Shown: positions 48,878 to 61,738, numbered from the stretch's first letter. The stretch is 64,000 nucleotides of DNA from Trema orientale (GCA_002914845.1 JXTC01000319.1:45231-109230), one strand, 5' to 3'. Notes: a model not told the origin generated them from the sequence alone. Made by a program: numbers and translations.

Positions 48878-49208
48878 AAAAAAAGGTTTACATCAAGGTT
48901 ACGAGTATATTTGTCAAAGTATAATCAATTCCATTATATTTTGTTGAGAACCAGACATAATAATCTTCATTCAAAAATTCATTCCAAAGTTTCAACCAAA
49001 TAAAATTATTACATTTCTTTTCTATTCCCATTATAAATACCATTACTTACAATTTCATTTCATCCAATCAAACGATACTTTATGTAGCCTCATAGATGTA
49101 TCTAAATTGAACAAATATAAAACTCTTCATTAGATTACTCTTCCATTTATTGTGTATTAGGGATCCCAAAATTGTTAGATATTACAACAATATGTTCATA
49201 AAGCAATG
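48878..49208. repeat. Direct repeat S, right copy
   Basis: This is the second copy of the repeat at 47948-48290. It includes GTTGAGAACCAGACATAATAATC and AACTCTTCATTAGATTACTCTTCCA. Confidence 0.8.
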
Positions 49209-49616
49209 AATATATTCCTATGACTGCATGGCATTGACACAATTATAAATTTACTCTAATGTGGCCTCATAGGCACTAAGATATTTCATTAGCAACATAG
49301 TTATCAATGAGTGCAAAAAGTATATGAAATAAACTGACGCAACGAAAAAACATATGAGAAAATTGACTATCATAGTTAAATCAAAACCTTTCTAAACCTG
49401 TTAATTCTCTCAAGAATACCTAACCATAATGCCGTTAAACTGCCACTCTTCCGTGTTGCATCACAATCAATTTGAAACATTTTACTATACTGCACCAAAA
49501 GTTTGTTTATCAAACACCATTTATAACCTAAAAGCAATCCTAAACTGGTGAGGCACCAAACTTGAAGAAGTAACTATGAATCTTTGATCATGATTATGTG
49601 ACTCATTACTATTTAC

Positions 49617-51630
49617 TAGAGGTGTCAATTGAGTCGGGTCGCCCATGGATATGGCCCAACCTTTAATACTGCATGGCCGGGCTAGGCTTGATATGCACTG
49701 TTTGTCAGCTTGGATCGGCCCTGGCCCATGATTGCTTGGACTTAATTCTTTCAAAATATTTTCTTAGATATTATGTTTTTTGATATCGTTTTTATATATT
49801 TATTTTAAAAATGTAACAAAAATGTCACAAAACTCAATTTTTACACTAAATATTACTTTAAAAAATATATTTTTCTAAAAATTAATTTTCTTTAAAAAAT
49901 TATTATTATTTTTCCATATTAGGAATGGCCCTGTTGAAGACCAACAGGCCAGGCCTGGTCCTATATTATAAGGCCAAGACCAGGGGCTAGGGCTGGGTCT
50001 CATATAATACTTAAGCCTCATATAATACTTAAGAGAAAAGGACACGGATAGGACTAATTTGGGTCATGGTATATATTTTTGAGACATGCAAGTTTTTTGG
50101 ACATAGATAGGACTAACTTTTTAAGTTAATGGAGAGGAAAATAAAATATTTTCAATATTGCCCCTAGCTGATAAGTGGAAGTTAGTGTGAAAATTTAATG
50201 CATTAAATGCACTTTCCCCCTCTTTTTTTTTTGCTATTTTCGTTCTTTCCCTCCTCTGATTGTTTCTCTCTCTCATCTTTTCACAGCCATGTTCTTCCTC
50301 TCTTCCTCTCTATTTATTTTTTTTTTCTTTTCTGATCAAAGCATTTTTAATTAGAAAAAAGAGCAAAGCATGTTACTTAGATCTTGTTTGGGAGCTTTGG
50401 TATTTAAAAGCTTGGATTTTATAAGGTAAATATGTACTATATTTCATGAAATATTTCATAATGAGCGTTCCAACATTGAAAGAGGTCTACAACAGTAATC
50501 TGGAAAATATTGTGCTGAAATATTCATGTATTTTTGTTGAACTATTCATCTTCTTCGTGTAATAGTGATCTAGACGTCCCAGGTCAAATAGTTCATGACT
50601 TCAAGATAAGAACTACTTGACCATAGGTCAAGTACTACTATTACTTGACTTGAAGTCATGAACTGCTAGATGTGGGGTCAAAAACTACTTGACTAGCCCT
50701 TGACCCTAGGTCACGTAGGTCAAGTACTTACTTGACCTGGGGTCAAGAACTACTTGACTTGAAACAGTAGGTAAAAAAAAAATATAAATGAGGACTTAGA
50801 TATGCTCTTCTTTTTCGGCAATGGGGACATAGATGACGACTTTCTCATTTTTCCTACTAACGTCGTAGACGTAGATTTTGTAGACTCTTTCTACCCCTTC
50901 GACTGACCTGGTTTTTATTATTCTAAGACTTTCCGTATTCCTTTAGATAATAAGAATCAATTGAAAAGCTTAAATACGGATTTTGGTGAATGGTCTTTTG
51001 AGTTTAAGGGCAATTTTCTATAGTTTTCGTAGTCGAACATAAGGAACTCTGCATATTTAATGAAAAATAAAATACGGCCCCAGACAAAAGTTAAAAAGAC
51101 AAATATTAAGTTAAATCAATCAAATGAACTTATCAAACAGACAATAGGTCAAGATTTACTTGATCTAAAGTCGAGTACAACATGACCCTAGTTAGGTAAA
51201 TGATTCGTGACCTTATGTTATTAAAAATTGACCATGAGGTCAAGATTCACTTGACCCCAGATCAAGAAATATATGACCTTAGGTTAAGTGGATCTTGACA
51301 TTTGCGGAATTTGACCTCTCATGAAGCTAAGTGGGCTTTACGGGGAAGTGTGTGGGGTACAGTCATGTCAATCAATGATCATGTCAGCTTTTCTGTGGTG
51401 TTGGCTAAGTGTTTAATCAGGGTCTTTTAGTCTTTTAACTCATGAGAATCCTAATTTTTAGTCCTAAAAAACTTATTATTAGAGATGGTCTTAAAATTGT
51501 CCAAAGTGGCTCAAACTAGTCCTATTCGCGTCCTTTTCTCAATACTAAATGGGTCAGATCTGGCCCAGCACTGTAGTGTAGAGGGCCTTTCTTCAAGTGA
51601 GTGGCCGGCACAACCCACTTAACACTTCTA
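49617..51630. mobile_element. hAT-like element, split by a nested Mutator-like element
   Basis: The left end TAGAGGTGTCAATTGAG and the right end CTTAACACTTCTA are inverted hAT-type termini. Near-perfect 8-bp repeats flank it: CTATTTAC at 49609-49616 and CTATTTAT at 51631-51638. Subterminal zones contain GGCCC/GGGCC motifs in both orientations. Without the insertion at 50033-51540 the element is about 500 bp. No transposase is seen. Confidence 0.8.
50033..51540. mobile_element. Mutator-like element nested in the hAT-like element
   Basis: Terminal inverted repeats of about 35 bp begin GAGAAAAGGACACGGATAGG on the left and, on the opposite strand at the right, GAGAAAAGGACGCGAATAGG. They are flanked by AATACTTAA (50024-50032) and AATACTAAA (51541-51549), 8 of 9 matching. 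The 1.5-kb interior has two zones crowded with TTGAC/GTCAA motifs, 50570-50770 and 51140-51310. Between them a short open segment reads EDLDMLFFFGNGDIDDDF and then a stop, of unknown origin. It has no transposase and may have captured host sequence. Confidence 0.75.
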
Positions 51631-52130
51631 CTATTTATTAGTTTCGACTTTGCCATAATAGTGTACTTAATTTCCGACGTTAGAAAACAAACTACCAAGT
51701 ACCAAAATTCCTTTTTCCAGTCTTTTTCATTTCAACTTTTTTCAATTTATGAACTCGTTTCTCTTATTCTCATCTCCTTTTCGGGGTAAAGACTGTTTTC
51801 ATGTTTTTCCTATTTGGAAAAATCTTTAGTAAAGAGAATATGCACAAATGACGAATAAGCCATGTCATCCAACTTGCCAGCGTTATCTCCACGTGTCTTT
51901 CAACAATAGGCCAACCGGATATTCCCCAATCTCCTCTGTAAACCTTGTGCAAATGTTCCACCTGAGTCGGGCCCACTCTCCCTCACACTTTCAAACCAAC
52001 GGTCATGATAAGCTCTATCCTCTCTCTCTAACTACAAAATAAACAAAAACGAACGGTCAACGTTCTTCGAGAGAAACAGAACAAAACTGAGACCTCAAAC
52101 CAGAGGAGGAGAAAGAGAAAGAGACCAAGT

Positions 52131-52160
52131 CGGAAGAAGAAGAAGAAGAAGAAGAAGAAA
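52131..52160 (+). repeat. (GAA)n microsatellite in the BCM-like gene leader
   Basis: About eight GAA units lie about 80-105 bp upstream of the start codon, within a purine-rich presumed 5' UTR. Possible translational or promoter effects are unproven. Confidence 0.8.
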
Positions 52161-52237
52161 GCTATGCTCCGACTCAAGAAGCCGATATTTGGGTAAAAAC
52201 CCGAGTTTGAGCGATACCCAAGTTGTGTTTTTCGTTC

Positions 52238-55200
52238 ATGGAGCTTCCATTGATGTATTTGAACCATTCTTCGACGGCGTCGTTTTCCGGTGGAGTTGGA
52301 CTGTGCTCGGGGCGGCTCTGTGATTTTCCAGCGAGGGCAAGGAGGAGGAGTAAGAGACCTAGTTTTTCTGATGAGGGTAAGGTTCAGTTCCGGCCGGTTA
52401 GAGCTTCGACGGAGCAACGAAGCGGCGAAGCCATGGATGCTAGAGGAAGAGAAGGAGAGAGTAGACGAGGGTTCACGAGCTCTGCCATGGAGGTCACCAC
52501 GTTAGATTCTTTTAAAGATACCGAGTTTCCGGTTTGGGATAAGATTGGTGCTGTTGTTAGACTAAGCTATGGAATCGGTGAGTTGACTCAGTTTTGTTTC
52601 TTAGTATTGTGATTAGCTGTGGAGTAGTTGATTGATTTTTAGAAGCAATAATTAATAGTTCGAAGATTTTTAAGGAGTTTCTAGTGACTAGAGTATGGTA
52701 TAGCTTTTTCTCTCGTGTTTTGCTCCGTGGGATTCTTTAGTGGTAGCTCTGGGGATTGTGAGATTGTATTCGATGAATTAGGGAAAAGGATTTGCATCTT
52801 TGTTTTGATTATTCTCTAGATTTTAGAAGTTACTCATACATATATATATATATATTATATGTATTTACCGAAAATTCAATTGTTTCTAGTTTATTGTTGG
52901 GTTTATCTTTTGTTTGAATTGTACTAATACAAGTTTTTTTTTTTGGTTTTTGTTTTTGTTTTTAAATATGTCTAAAGTTAAATAATCTTTACGCTGCTAC
53001 CACATACAGTGATATAATGATATGTTTGCTAAAAGATTTTATAGTATAACTTTGTGGTATGTGACATGTCTAAGATTAGTTTTAGTATTTCATGTTTCTG
53101 TCTCAAGTGCATATGGTTGTAAATGAGAAATTGGGTAACAAAAGATACTTATAAGTCTCTTCCAAGTATCTTTATGTATGACTAAAGTCTTTTCGTCAAT
53201 TGCACAATCAGGTATATATGGTGCAATGGCTCTAGCAGGAAGATTTATTTGCTCAATCACTGGAATTGATTGCATGGGAGGTTTTCACCCATCATTAGAC
53301 GCCATTTTAGAAGGCCTTGGATATGCGGCTCCACCAATTATGGCCCTTCTATTTATACTAGATGTTAGTTGCCTTGTCTTTAACTTTTATTCAATTTCTA
53401 ATATTTGGCCTTAAGAAATGGTATTTAGTTGTTTCTAGTCGATAGAAGTATCAAACCTATGAAATTCTAGAGGATATGTTGATGGGCAGAATTAGGCTTG
53501 CTCCATAGATTTGCAACTAAACAATCTGAAATGGTTTTAGGACGAAGTTGTGAAGCTATCTCCTCATGCTCGTGCCATCAGAGATGTGGAAGATGAGGAG
53601 CTCCGGAGCTTTTTCTATGGAATGTCTCCATGGCAGGTGATGACCTTGCATTTTTGTACTTGTTAGACATTACATAGTTCCTTGGGAAGAGCAAGAACCA
53701 ATTAATGCAATAATACTTTTGCAGTTTATCCTAGTTGTTGCCGCAAGCTCAGTGGGGGAGGAGCTTTTTTACAGGGCTGCAGTTCAGGTATGCTGTTTTA
53801 CCTTTGATTTAGGTGAAATACATAACTAGTTAGTTGTAAGATTTACCAATCTTCTACAGATAGTCTGCTTGAGTTTTTATGACGTGAGACTTCTTGATCC
53901 TATCCTGAAGCTAGGTGTTTGTTTTTACTGAGTTGTAATCTCTTATTCAATATTTTCCAGTGGTTGTGGCATGGACTTTTAACTAAAAGATATGCATAAC
54001 ATAATTGTTATGCTTAATATATATTCACCCTAAACTAGTAGGTGCTTGCGAAGGAAAAGATGGGTGTCTTTTGTTTGGCTTTTCTTATTTTTGTGAACTG
54101 TGCTTCATGTGTAGAAATGTTATCTGCTGGGTAGAAAACCATTATGATTCCTTTCTTTTATTTACCTTTTCTTTTCTCTTTTGTAATTATATAGGGAGCA
54201 TTGGCTGAGATATTCCTGAGGGGTACAGATCTGATATCAGATGCTAGAGGAATGGCATCTCTGGTATGTGGCTTCTTCTTCTTTATTTATTTATTTTTTT
54301 TAAAGGAGCAATTGAAAGTTAATGATGATTGAATTTTCTTGTTTCAAATTGTAGACTGGAGTTCTTCCCCCATATGTTCCATTTGCTCAAGCATTTGCAG
54401 CTGTTATGACAGCTGCTCTGACTGGTTCGCTGTACTATGTGGCTGCCTCTCCAAAAGGTTTGATTCATGGATCGAGTTAATACTGCTCCTAAGCTGTAGA
54501 CTTTGCTAGTATTGTTTATCATTTGCTTTATTTGCTTATCCATTTTTGTTTATGCTTCTTTCAGACCCTGCTTACGTAGTTGCACCAGTTTTGTCATCTC
54601 GCACTGGTCGCGAAGATCTGAAGAAACTCTTTGCAGGTTCTACTCTGACCCTTACATGATATTTTTTGTTCATCATCTTGTTTGAGTTGTTCCATGTTCA
54701 TGGCATTGACACTAATGTTTGTACAAGTTAGATTCTATCCTATTTACTTTTGTTTGTAAAAACTAAAACTAGAACTAAAAAAAATCAAGTGAATATATAT
54801 ACATTTATGAAAAAAAGGTGAAACATGTTTTTTTTAGACAACATGCTTATGTTTCCTTTGGTAATACATTCCAAGCAAGACAATTTAAGCTCTAAAAAAG
54901 AGAATAGTATGCGTTTGTATCTTATTGCAAATTGCAATCATACGACTCATGTCTATTTATGTATATTTCATTATTGGGTTTTGGTGAATATTCTCCAGCC
55001 TGGTATAAGAGGAGACAAATGAAGAAGATTTATTCTCCACTACTTGAAGGACTTCTGGCTCTCTACCTTGGTTTTGAGTGGATCCAGGTAAACTATTCAC
55101 TTGATTCTTTTTGTTGTTTCACTATTGCCTTACCTCGCCGGCTTAGGATTTCGAAATGGACATGGTTTTGATTTTATTATTATGGAAATTTTGCAGACGG

Positions 55201-55349
55201 ATAACATTCTTGCACCCATAATCACACATGGCATATACTCTGCTGTCATATTGGGTCATGGCCTTTGGAAGATACACGATCACCGGAGAAGACTGCGCCA
55301 AAGAATCCAACAACTTAAATCAGAAGGAAAGAACTCAAGTAAATTATGA
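52238..55349 (+). CDS. BCM1: Plastid CPBP/CAAX-protease-like membrane protein (BCM family), nine exons
   Basis: Exons 52238-52577, 53212-53363, 53541-53636, 53725-53787, 54195-54263, 54355-54457, 54565-54636, 54999-55087 and 55197-55349 give 378 residues, all phases consistent. Residues 1 to about 65 are rich in Ser and Arg, a likely chloroplast transit peptide. Several hydrophobic membrane segments follow, such as APPIMALLFIL and FAAVMTAAL. The CPBP signatures are EELFYR (E208, E209, R213) and a late histidine in THGIYSAV (H339). The family includes Arabidopsis BCM1/BCM2, thylakoid proteins balancing chlorophyll synthesis and breakdown, and the soybean stay-green G protein. Whether it cleaves peptides is uncertain. 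The tail is basic and helical. BCM1 versus BCM2 cannot be decided by eye, because the acetylornithine deacetylase neighbour favours BCM2 while the EYA and LEA context favours BCM1. Confidence 0.92.
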
Positions 55350-55884
55350 AGATCTTCCGAATTTGGAAGAGCCAAATATGGAGGAAATTTGTAAATAAAT
55401 GTAGCAGAGCAAGTTCTTTATATCAGGGAAAACTCTTCCACACGGAGGATAATAGTAATAATCATATATACTAACATAAGTTCTTATCACCCAAAAACAG
55501 GAGAGATAGAGAGAACATCTTAGAATTCTAGCTTCTACATTGTATCAATGTAATTGTAGATGGTGAGCTTTTGTATCCATAACTATTGTTTATAGAAAAT
55601 ACAGTTTACTTTTACTCAAAAATGAGATTTAAAAATTTATTTTTTCCTCCTTTTTTTCTGCTTGCTTAGCTATCAACAAGCTCATGCCTTGGTCGAGTTT
55701 AGTCATGCATGTTTAGTTTGTATGTAACCTCATATGGGCTGTTTATAAGTATTTTAAAATGGCAAAAGTTTTTCTTCGAGTTGATTTCGGCTGGTAGGTT
55801 TTTTTGGAATAAAAGTAAGAGCAAAGGTAAAGCTTTATTAAAGCTAAAGCCCGTTAATGTGTTAAACGTTGATGTTCTTGTGCT
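55350..55884. other. BCM-like gene 3' region
   Basis: Presumed 3' UTR followed by AT-rich spacer. No gene is visible before the SINE. Confidence 0.6.
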
Positions 55885-55900
55885 AGAAGTGTGTGTTGGT

Positions 55901-56005
55901 ACCCACGAGCGTGGCAAAGGCTCTCTCATGAGAGCAAGAGGTGTGGGGTATGATCCCCCCCTCCTCCTCCTCCCCACTAATTTCTAACCAAAGTATCAAA
56001 AAAAA
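55901..56005 (+). mobile_element. SINE-like insertion with 16-bp target duplication
   Basis: A 105-bp insert beginning ACCCACGAGCGTGGC, containing GAGCAAGAGGTGTGGGGTATGATCCCC (box B-like) and a short A tail, is bracketed by AGAAGTGTGTGTTGGT at 55885-55900 and again at 56006-56021. The exact 16-bp duplication and A tail identify a retroposed element. A clear box A is lacking, so it may be 5'-truncated. Confidence 0.8.
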
Positions 56006-56499
56006 AGAAGTGTGTGTTGGTTTCCAGAAAGAGTATCCAATGAAAGTCTAATCAAGGCTCACTGGTTGTAATCAATAGAGAGAGGAGAAGTATTAATACC
56101 ATTATTTTTTTCACTCTCCTGTCGTGATTGTGGATTCTACTATAACATTACATTTTAATGGTAGTACAAAGTATAGTAGACTATATATGCCAAACTGTGA
56201 TAAGTTCAAAAGAGACTGGTGCTACCAATAAAGAGAAACTTTTGAAGAAACTTAGCTCCTAATTAGCTTATCTATTTGTTCTGCAGTTTTTGAAAACACC
56301 CTTCCCCCCCTTTTTCAACTTCATGCGTTCTTTATATACCATATAAACCATTAAAGTATAACCTTTTTAATCGTGGGTAAATGTTGGAGCCCTCCTTCGG
56401 CCACACGACTCTTTTAATAAATTTATTTTCGGATCAGTTTTTATATAGTTTATTTTCAATTTTTTAAATAGCATGTTGATAATTAATTACTCTAAATTA

Positions 56500-56625
56500 G
56501 TATCAGAGTATAAATTTATGACAGATTTTAAATCTAAAAGTCAATTTTGATAATAACAAAAATATAATGTGTAATTTGAACAAAATGTCAAAATACAAAG
56601 TATAAAAATGATATAATCCCAAATT
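56500..56625. mobile_element. Fragment of Mutator-like family A
   Basis: Resembles one arm of the elements at 6839-7361 and 57685-58207 (TCAATTTTGATAATAACAAAAATATAA, GTATAAAAATGATATAATCCC). Only one end is present. Confidence 0.55.
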
Positions 56626-57684
56626 ATATAGAACAAGCAAAAACTCCAATGCCAGTACAGGGATTATCACAATGGTAAAAGAGGAAAATAAGAGATGGAG
56701 AAGATTATTATGTGAAAATTATTAGGTTGTCCAAACATATGGTTGAAGGACAATCTTAGCAATGCTTGAAAATTTATGCAAACTTAGATAAGTTTTGGAA
56801 TTTTAGATTAACATTAAAGAGGGTTTCTTGTGAACCATTTTTTTTTTTTTTTTTTCAATGTAACTGCGATTCATTTGAATGTGATGAATAGAATGGCTTT
56901 TAACGTATTTTACAATAAAATAAAGTGAAAACTTTACCCCTGAGTTCAAATTTTAATTTTGTGGTAGTGAGTAGGAGAATGATGAACTCATGTAGAAAAA
57001 TGAGATCTAGAGACACTTTTATGTACAGTTCTATTTAGTTCAACATGACATTACCTATTAACCTATTAAGTTTAATATGTTAATATAATTTTTATTCCCA
57101 ATATAACTTGATATAACCTATTAAACTATTTCACATGTCAAATATAACTAATCAATCATAATCAATCAAATAGATATAATACACAATTCAAAATTTCAAA
57201 CCAAAATAAAATTTTGAAGTTTCAATACCCAAAAATATAATATGAAAGTCTTAAATCTCATCACACTTAACATACTATAAAGTGTCAAAAAATTTAATCA
57301 TGTTAAACAAGTCAAATTTGGGTTTAGCAAGTTAACGTGATTTTGATATGTTATTTAGTCGTGTTTGATTAGATTTAACATATTTTGACATGTAATTGTT
57401 TAAGATAAATTCAAACTCTCTAACTTTGTGCGAGTTTTTAGTCGTGTTAACATGTAGTGACCTGAATTGACATCCTTATTACTAGTTACCTCAAGTAACT
57501 TTGAAAAATAAATTTGACGAGAAAAGTGAAATTTTTCTAAATAAATTCCAAAAGTGTTCTTTTTGAATAAACTTTTTCCTACGGAAAGTATATTTTTCTA
57601 AATAAAAGCGTGATTTCTTTTTTTGAAAGAAATTAGCCATCCAGGATTTTCAATTTTTTTGGACATTATGCCTACATTCTTTTA

Positions 57685-58207
57685 GAGATAATTACATTTT
57701 TATACCTTATATTTTGATAGTTTGTTCAGTTTATACCTTACATTTTAGTTATTATCAACATTAACTTTCATAATTAGAACTTGTAACAAATCTATACCCT
57801 CTATATTTCAAACACCAATTTTGATCAATATATTTACCAAAATACCTTTTAAATTTTAAATATATAAATTTGAAAATAAGTTAAAATTTAAACTTGTCGC
57901 AAATTGATAAATACGTTTATAAATAATATATAATATTTATTATTGATTTTTACTTTTTTTTAAAAAAAATTATTCTTTACTATTTGTTCTTTTAACTATT
58001 AATCTTAATTAGTTAATTTAAGTTAAGTATTAAAATATATATCTTTAAAGTTTGAAAGGATGTTTCGATAAATTCAATGGTCAAAATTAGTGTTTGACCC
58101 AAAGATGGTATAAATTTATTGCAAGTTTCAAATCTGAAAGTTAACGTTGATAATAATCAAAACACAAGGTGTAAACTGAACAAACAGTCAAAAAGTGCAA
58201 TCTTAAA
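57685..58207. mobile_element. Non-autonomous Mutator-like element, family A, copy 2
   Basis: Long inverted arms share TTTTAGTTATTATCAACATTAACTTTC with the complement GAAAGTTAACGTTGATAATAATC on the right. The length is about 523 bp, the same as the copy at 6839. The right terminus has diverged and the target duplication is not readable. It is non-coding. Confidence 0.7.
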
Positions 58208-59039
58208 TTAGATACATGTAGCCTATTTACAAGTAAACAGTGGATATGTATTCTCATGAAATATCACTTTTGGCAATGTGAGACTTATTGATCCTATTTA
58301 TAATGCTAAGTGTTTGTTCTTACTCGATCATAATTTATTAGAAATCATTTTTCACAAGTTTAAGGACAAAACTTTAACTTAAAAAGAAACAATTAACATT
58401 CTGGGCACTTAATAGTATCTATCAAATTGCAGCCTACGGGGTTCTTGGTAAAGAAAAGATCATTATGATTCTTTTTGTTGATTTACATTTTCGTTTCTCA
58501 GAGCATTGCCAGATATATTCCCGAGTAACACAAATTATAGCTGTCGTACTTTTCTCTAATGTACGATGTTAAGCCTCAGTTCGATTCCACAGACCAATTT
58601 ATCAAAAGCTCAGGCCTTTGTCAAGTTTGTTTAACCTTGGATGTTTAGTTTGTAAACCTTGTAGGCTAATGTGCATCACTACAATAAAATTGCACAAGTT
58701 GCTCTTCGGTTAAGAACTTATAAATACTAAATCAGGCAAACCCAAATTAAAGCTCTCGATTCAGCTCATTACAAGTTAAGTGAGCTTAAACCCATGACAA
58801 CAATTTTAATTTCAATATATTTTCATCGAGTTGACCTCAGCTCGTCTGTTTTTCGGTTAAAAGTAAAGAGCAAATATGCAAAGAATAAAATGAGAAGAAG
58901 AAAGAGCAAACTTCTAACTGTAAAACACAAGCCATTTACATTATCCGAGTTTATACCATCATTTGGCGCCGTGTCTATCGAAAGAGTAGGGGTGTTGTTC
59001 CCATTATTTGGTAGTATTATTAGCAAACGCCTACTGCCT
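58208..59039. other. Spacer, 3' side of the deacetylase gene
   Basis: AT-rich. Nothing gene-like is seen except the presumed 3' UTR of the minus-strand gene ending at 59040. Confidence 0.55.
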
Positions 59040-60613
59040 TCAATCTTCTAGTTGAGCGATAATGCTGACGAACACACGGTAGCCTTGGGACATATCAGAA
59101 AAAAGGCAGTACTCGTTCTTGGCGTGGTATGTTTTCATCAAGCCTGCACATGCACATATGGAAATGAATCAAAAGTCCATAATCCGGAATTACTCAATTT
59201 ACAAAGTAGAGCATTTGGGAAAGATTAATGGAGTAAAAATGAGTAGTTTTGCAGCTTTACCAAACTATAAAACCAAGATAAAACCACCACTACTTTGATG
59301 CAAACTCAGACATGAGTGGACCAAAGAAGACTTCCTTGTGCTGTAATAGCAAGCGTTACAATGACAACAATAACATGGAAGAGTTTGGTTTCCTCCCCAG
59401 TCTTCACTTCTAAGGTCCAGTTCACTTACTTCCAAACTCCCACTTCCCAATTTTTATACCAGGAATATAAAAGGGATTTTTACCCAAGGAAAATCGCATT
59501 GGTCAGCAATATGGAAAGGGTACTGGACTAGATGGACTAATATAGCTCCAAGCCTCTGACCCTTATCCTCTTCAAATTATTACATTAACCCAAAATGACA
59601 AATTAATACACAATGTTCAGCAAAATATCGTTAGACTTGTTTTAAGCTGAAATTATCGAGTTTCTCATGTACAATAAGATATAAGAGAAAAGAGTAACAG
59701 TATCAAACCGTAGCCAGCAGTTTGAACATCAAAGCCTTCATCCTGCGAAAAAGTAACACAGAATAGTTTAAAGAAAGTTTACTCAAAGAAGAAAAAGAAG
59801 AAAGAAGACCGCTTCTGACAAGTAGAGATGACTAACCTGCAGTTCTCGAATTAGTGGCAGACTTCCAGTAATGGAGTAAGGCTTTACATGCCCAACTACC
59901 TCTTCAGTTGCTTTACACAGCACGTGAAAGCCACGAGAATTGAGATCACAAGCAACTCCAGCCATTGCCTCATCAAAAGTTATGGTAAGGCTGAAAAATA
60001 TTTAATAAAAAAAAAAAAAAAGAAAAATCATACAAGATTTAGCCTCTTCAAAATAATCTGGTGAAAGTGAAATAATTTAAAAAGCAAACAACCAAGAAAA
60101 TATTTTAGGCCATAAGAAGCGGCCTTTGACAACCTAGAGAAAAAAAAAGGGCTGAGAAATAAAATATTTTACTTGCATTTCATCTGTATAATACTGACTG
60201 TATTAGATGCTGATACTTCTTAAATAATCCCACATGTCTATCCCATAATTCAGGAAACCGCAATATCTATCCCAGGTGCATACTTTAATCTCTACTGTAT
60301 AGACTGCAAAGCCTCCCGATTATAAATTTCTTTTTGGATTTGATTCTTTCTTCACGGTTTTACTTCTTGCAGTCAGCTTGTATGCAAGGATAAACAATCC
60401 TCTTGACATTATTTTGTGAGAACTGATAACTTATCAAAACACAAATATCGCTTTGAAAACAATAGCCACGTGTAGGATCCGGAGAAGTAACATAACTATG
60501 AAGTCAAACTGTTGCTGATTGAAAATCTTGTCTAAGGCTTAACAAGAAAGACTCAAAATGACAATTTCTGTGATTTAACCATTTAAAGACACAGTTATAG
60601 ATCATTTTATGTT

Positions 60614-60655
<42 letters not shown>

Positions 60656-61738
60656 GACCTTCCCCTCAGATTTTCATCTGGTAGGACATACTTTGAAACG
60701 GGACCCCTTGACTCTAGCTTTTCTACATTCTCATTAATGTCATCCACATATTCTTGTAGCTTTTCCAACACATCCTTAACACTATAAAATAAATGTCAGA
60801 ATGGAAATCAGAAAGGAGCAACAGACAATGTCTTTCAATCAACTTCTAAGTGATGGAAGTTTGCCACAAACAAAATCAGATTACTCACTTGTAGAAGGGA
60901 GTTAACCTGCAAAAGACCACAAAAGAGTGAAATTAACAAGGATAAATGAAAATAGAAAGCCTCGGTGAGATATCATTTTATATGAATGAGTCACTGAAAA
61001 GAGTATAAACCTGACATCTCCTGAAATTGTACACTCAGCTGGAATTTGATTGATTCCACCTCCAGGATCTGCAATGAGAAAGACCATGAGAAAGAGCACA
61101 TCTCCTTTTCTACAAAAATTCTCGCTGTAAAAATTGACTTACAACTCCATTGTGTGGGTTTCATGGTTGAAGGTGTTGCAAATCCATAGACCTGCTCTTT
61201 AGGATGGGGAGGAAAGTCCCTATAAAACCGTGTTTGGATATCTTTCAGTGCGTCCATGGCTAGTTCCAAAGGGTTTATAGCCTGCAGATGTTCAGCAAGA
61301 CAAAAATAAATAATTTCAGTTTTTCTTAAGATGGGATCTTCCTTTTTAAGTTGTTTAGGTGCAAGTGTTCAGAGCAGTGCAAATTTTTACAAACGTTACA
61401 CTGTCCTAAGAGCATAATCTCCAATTAAATTCAATCAAATGGCCAACGACACAATTTTTTTTTTTTCAACCTAACACCCAACACGTTTTTTTTTTTTTTT
61501 TTTTTTTTCAAACAGACACCAACACCTTATAAATTTATAATAGCAAACACAATAAGTTATCTACATCTTTACCAGCTTCATATTGCCCAACTAAAAAATT
61601 TTGGAATGGGCAGCTAGAGTGAACAGGATATAAAAGTCTTGTTCAACAGAGATCCACTAACCCGTAAATAGCCCATTAAGGGTACCAACTGCCATACCAC
61701 CGTAATCTGTTGTTTTTTGTTTTTTTAAGAAGCCCTCT

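Noticed and set aside
52028-52417. Minus-strand open frame of 129 codons
   Set aside because: It overlaps the first exon and leader of the BCM-like gene in antisense. Its runs of F and L come from the GAA repeat.
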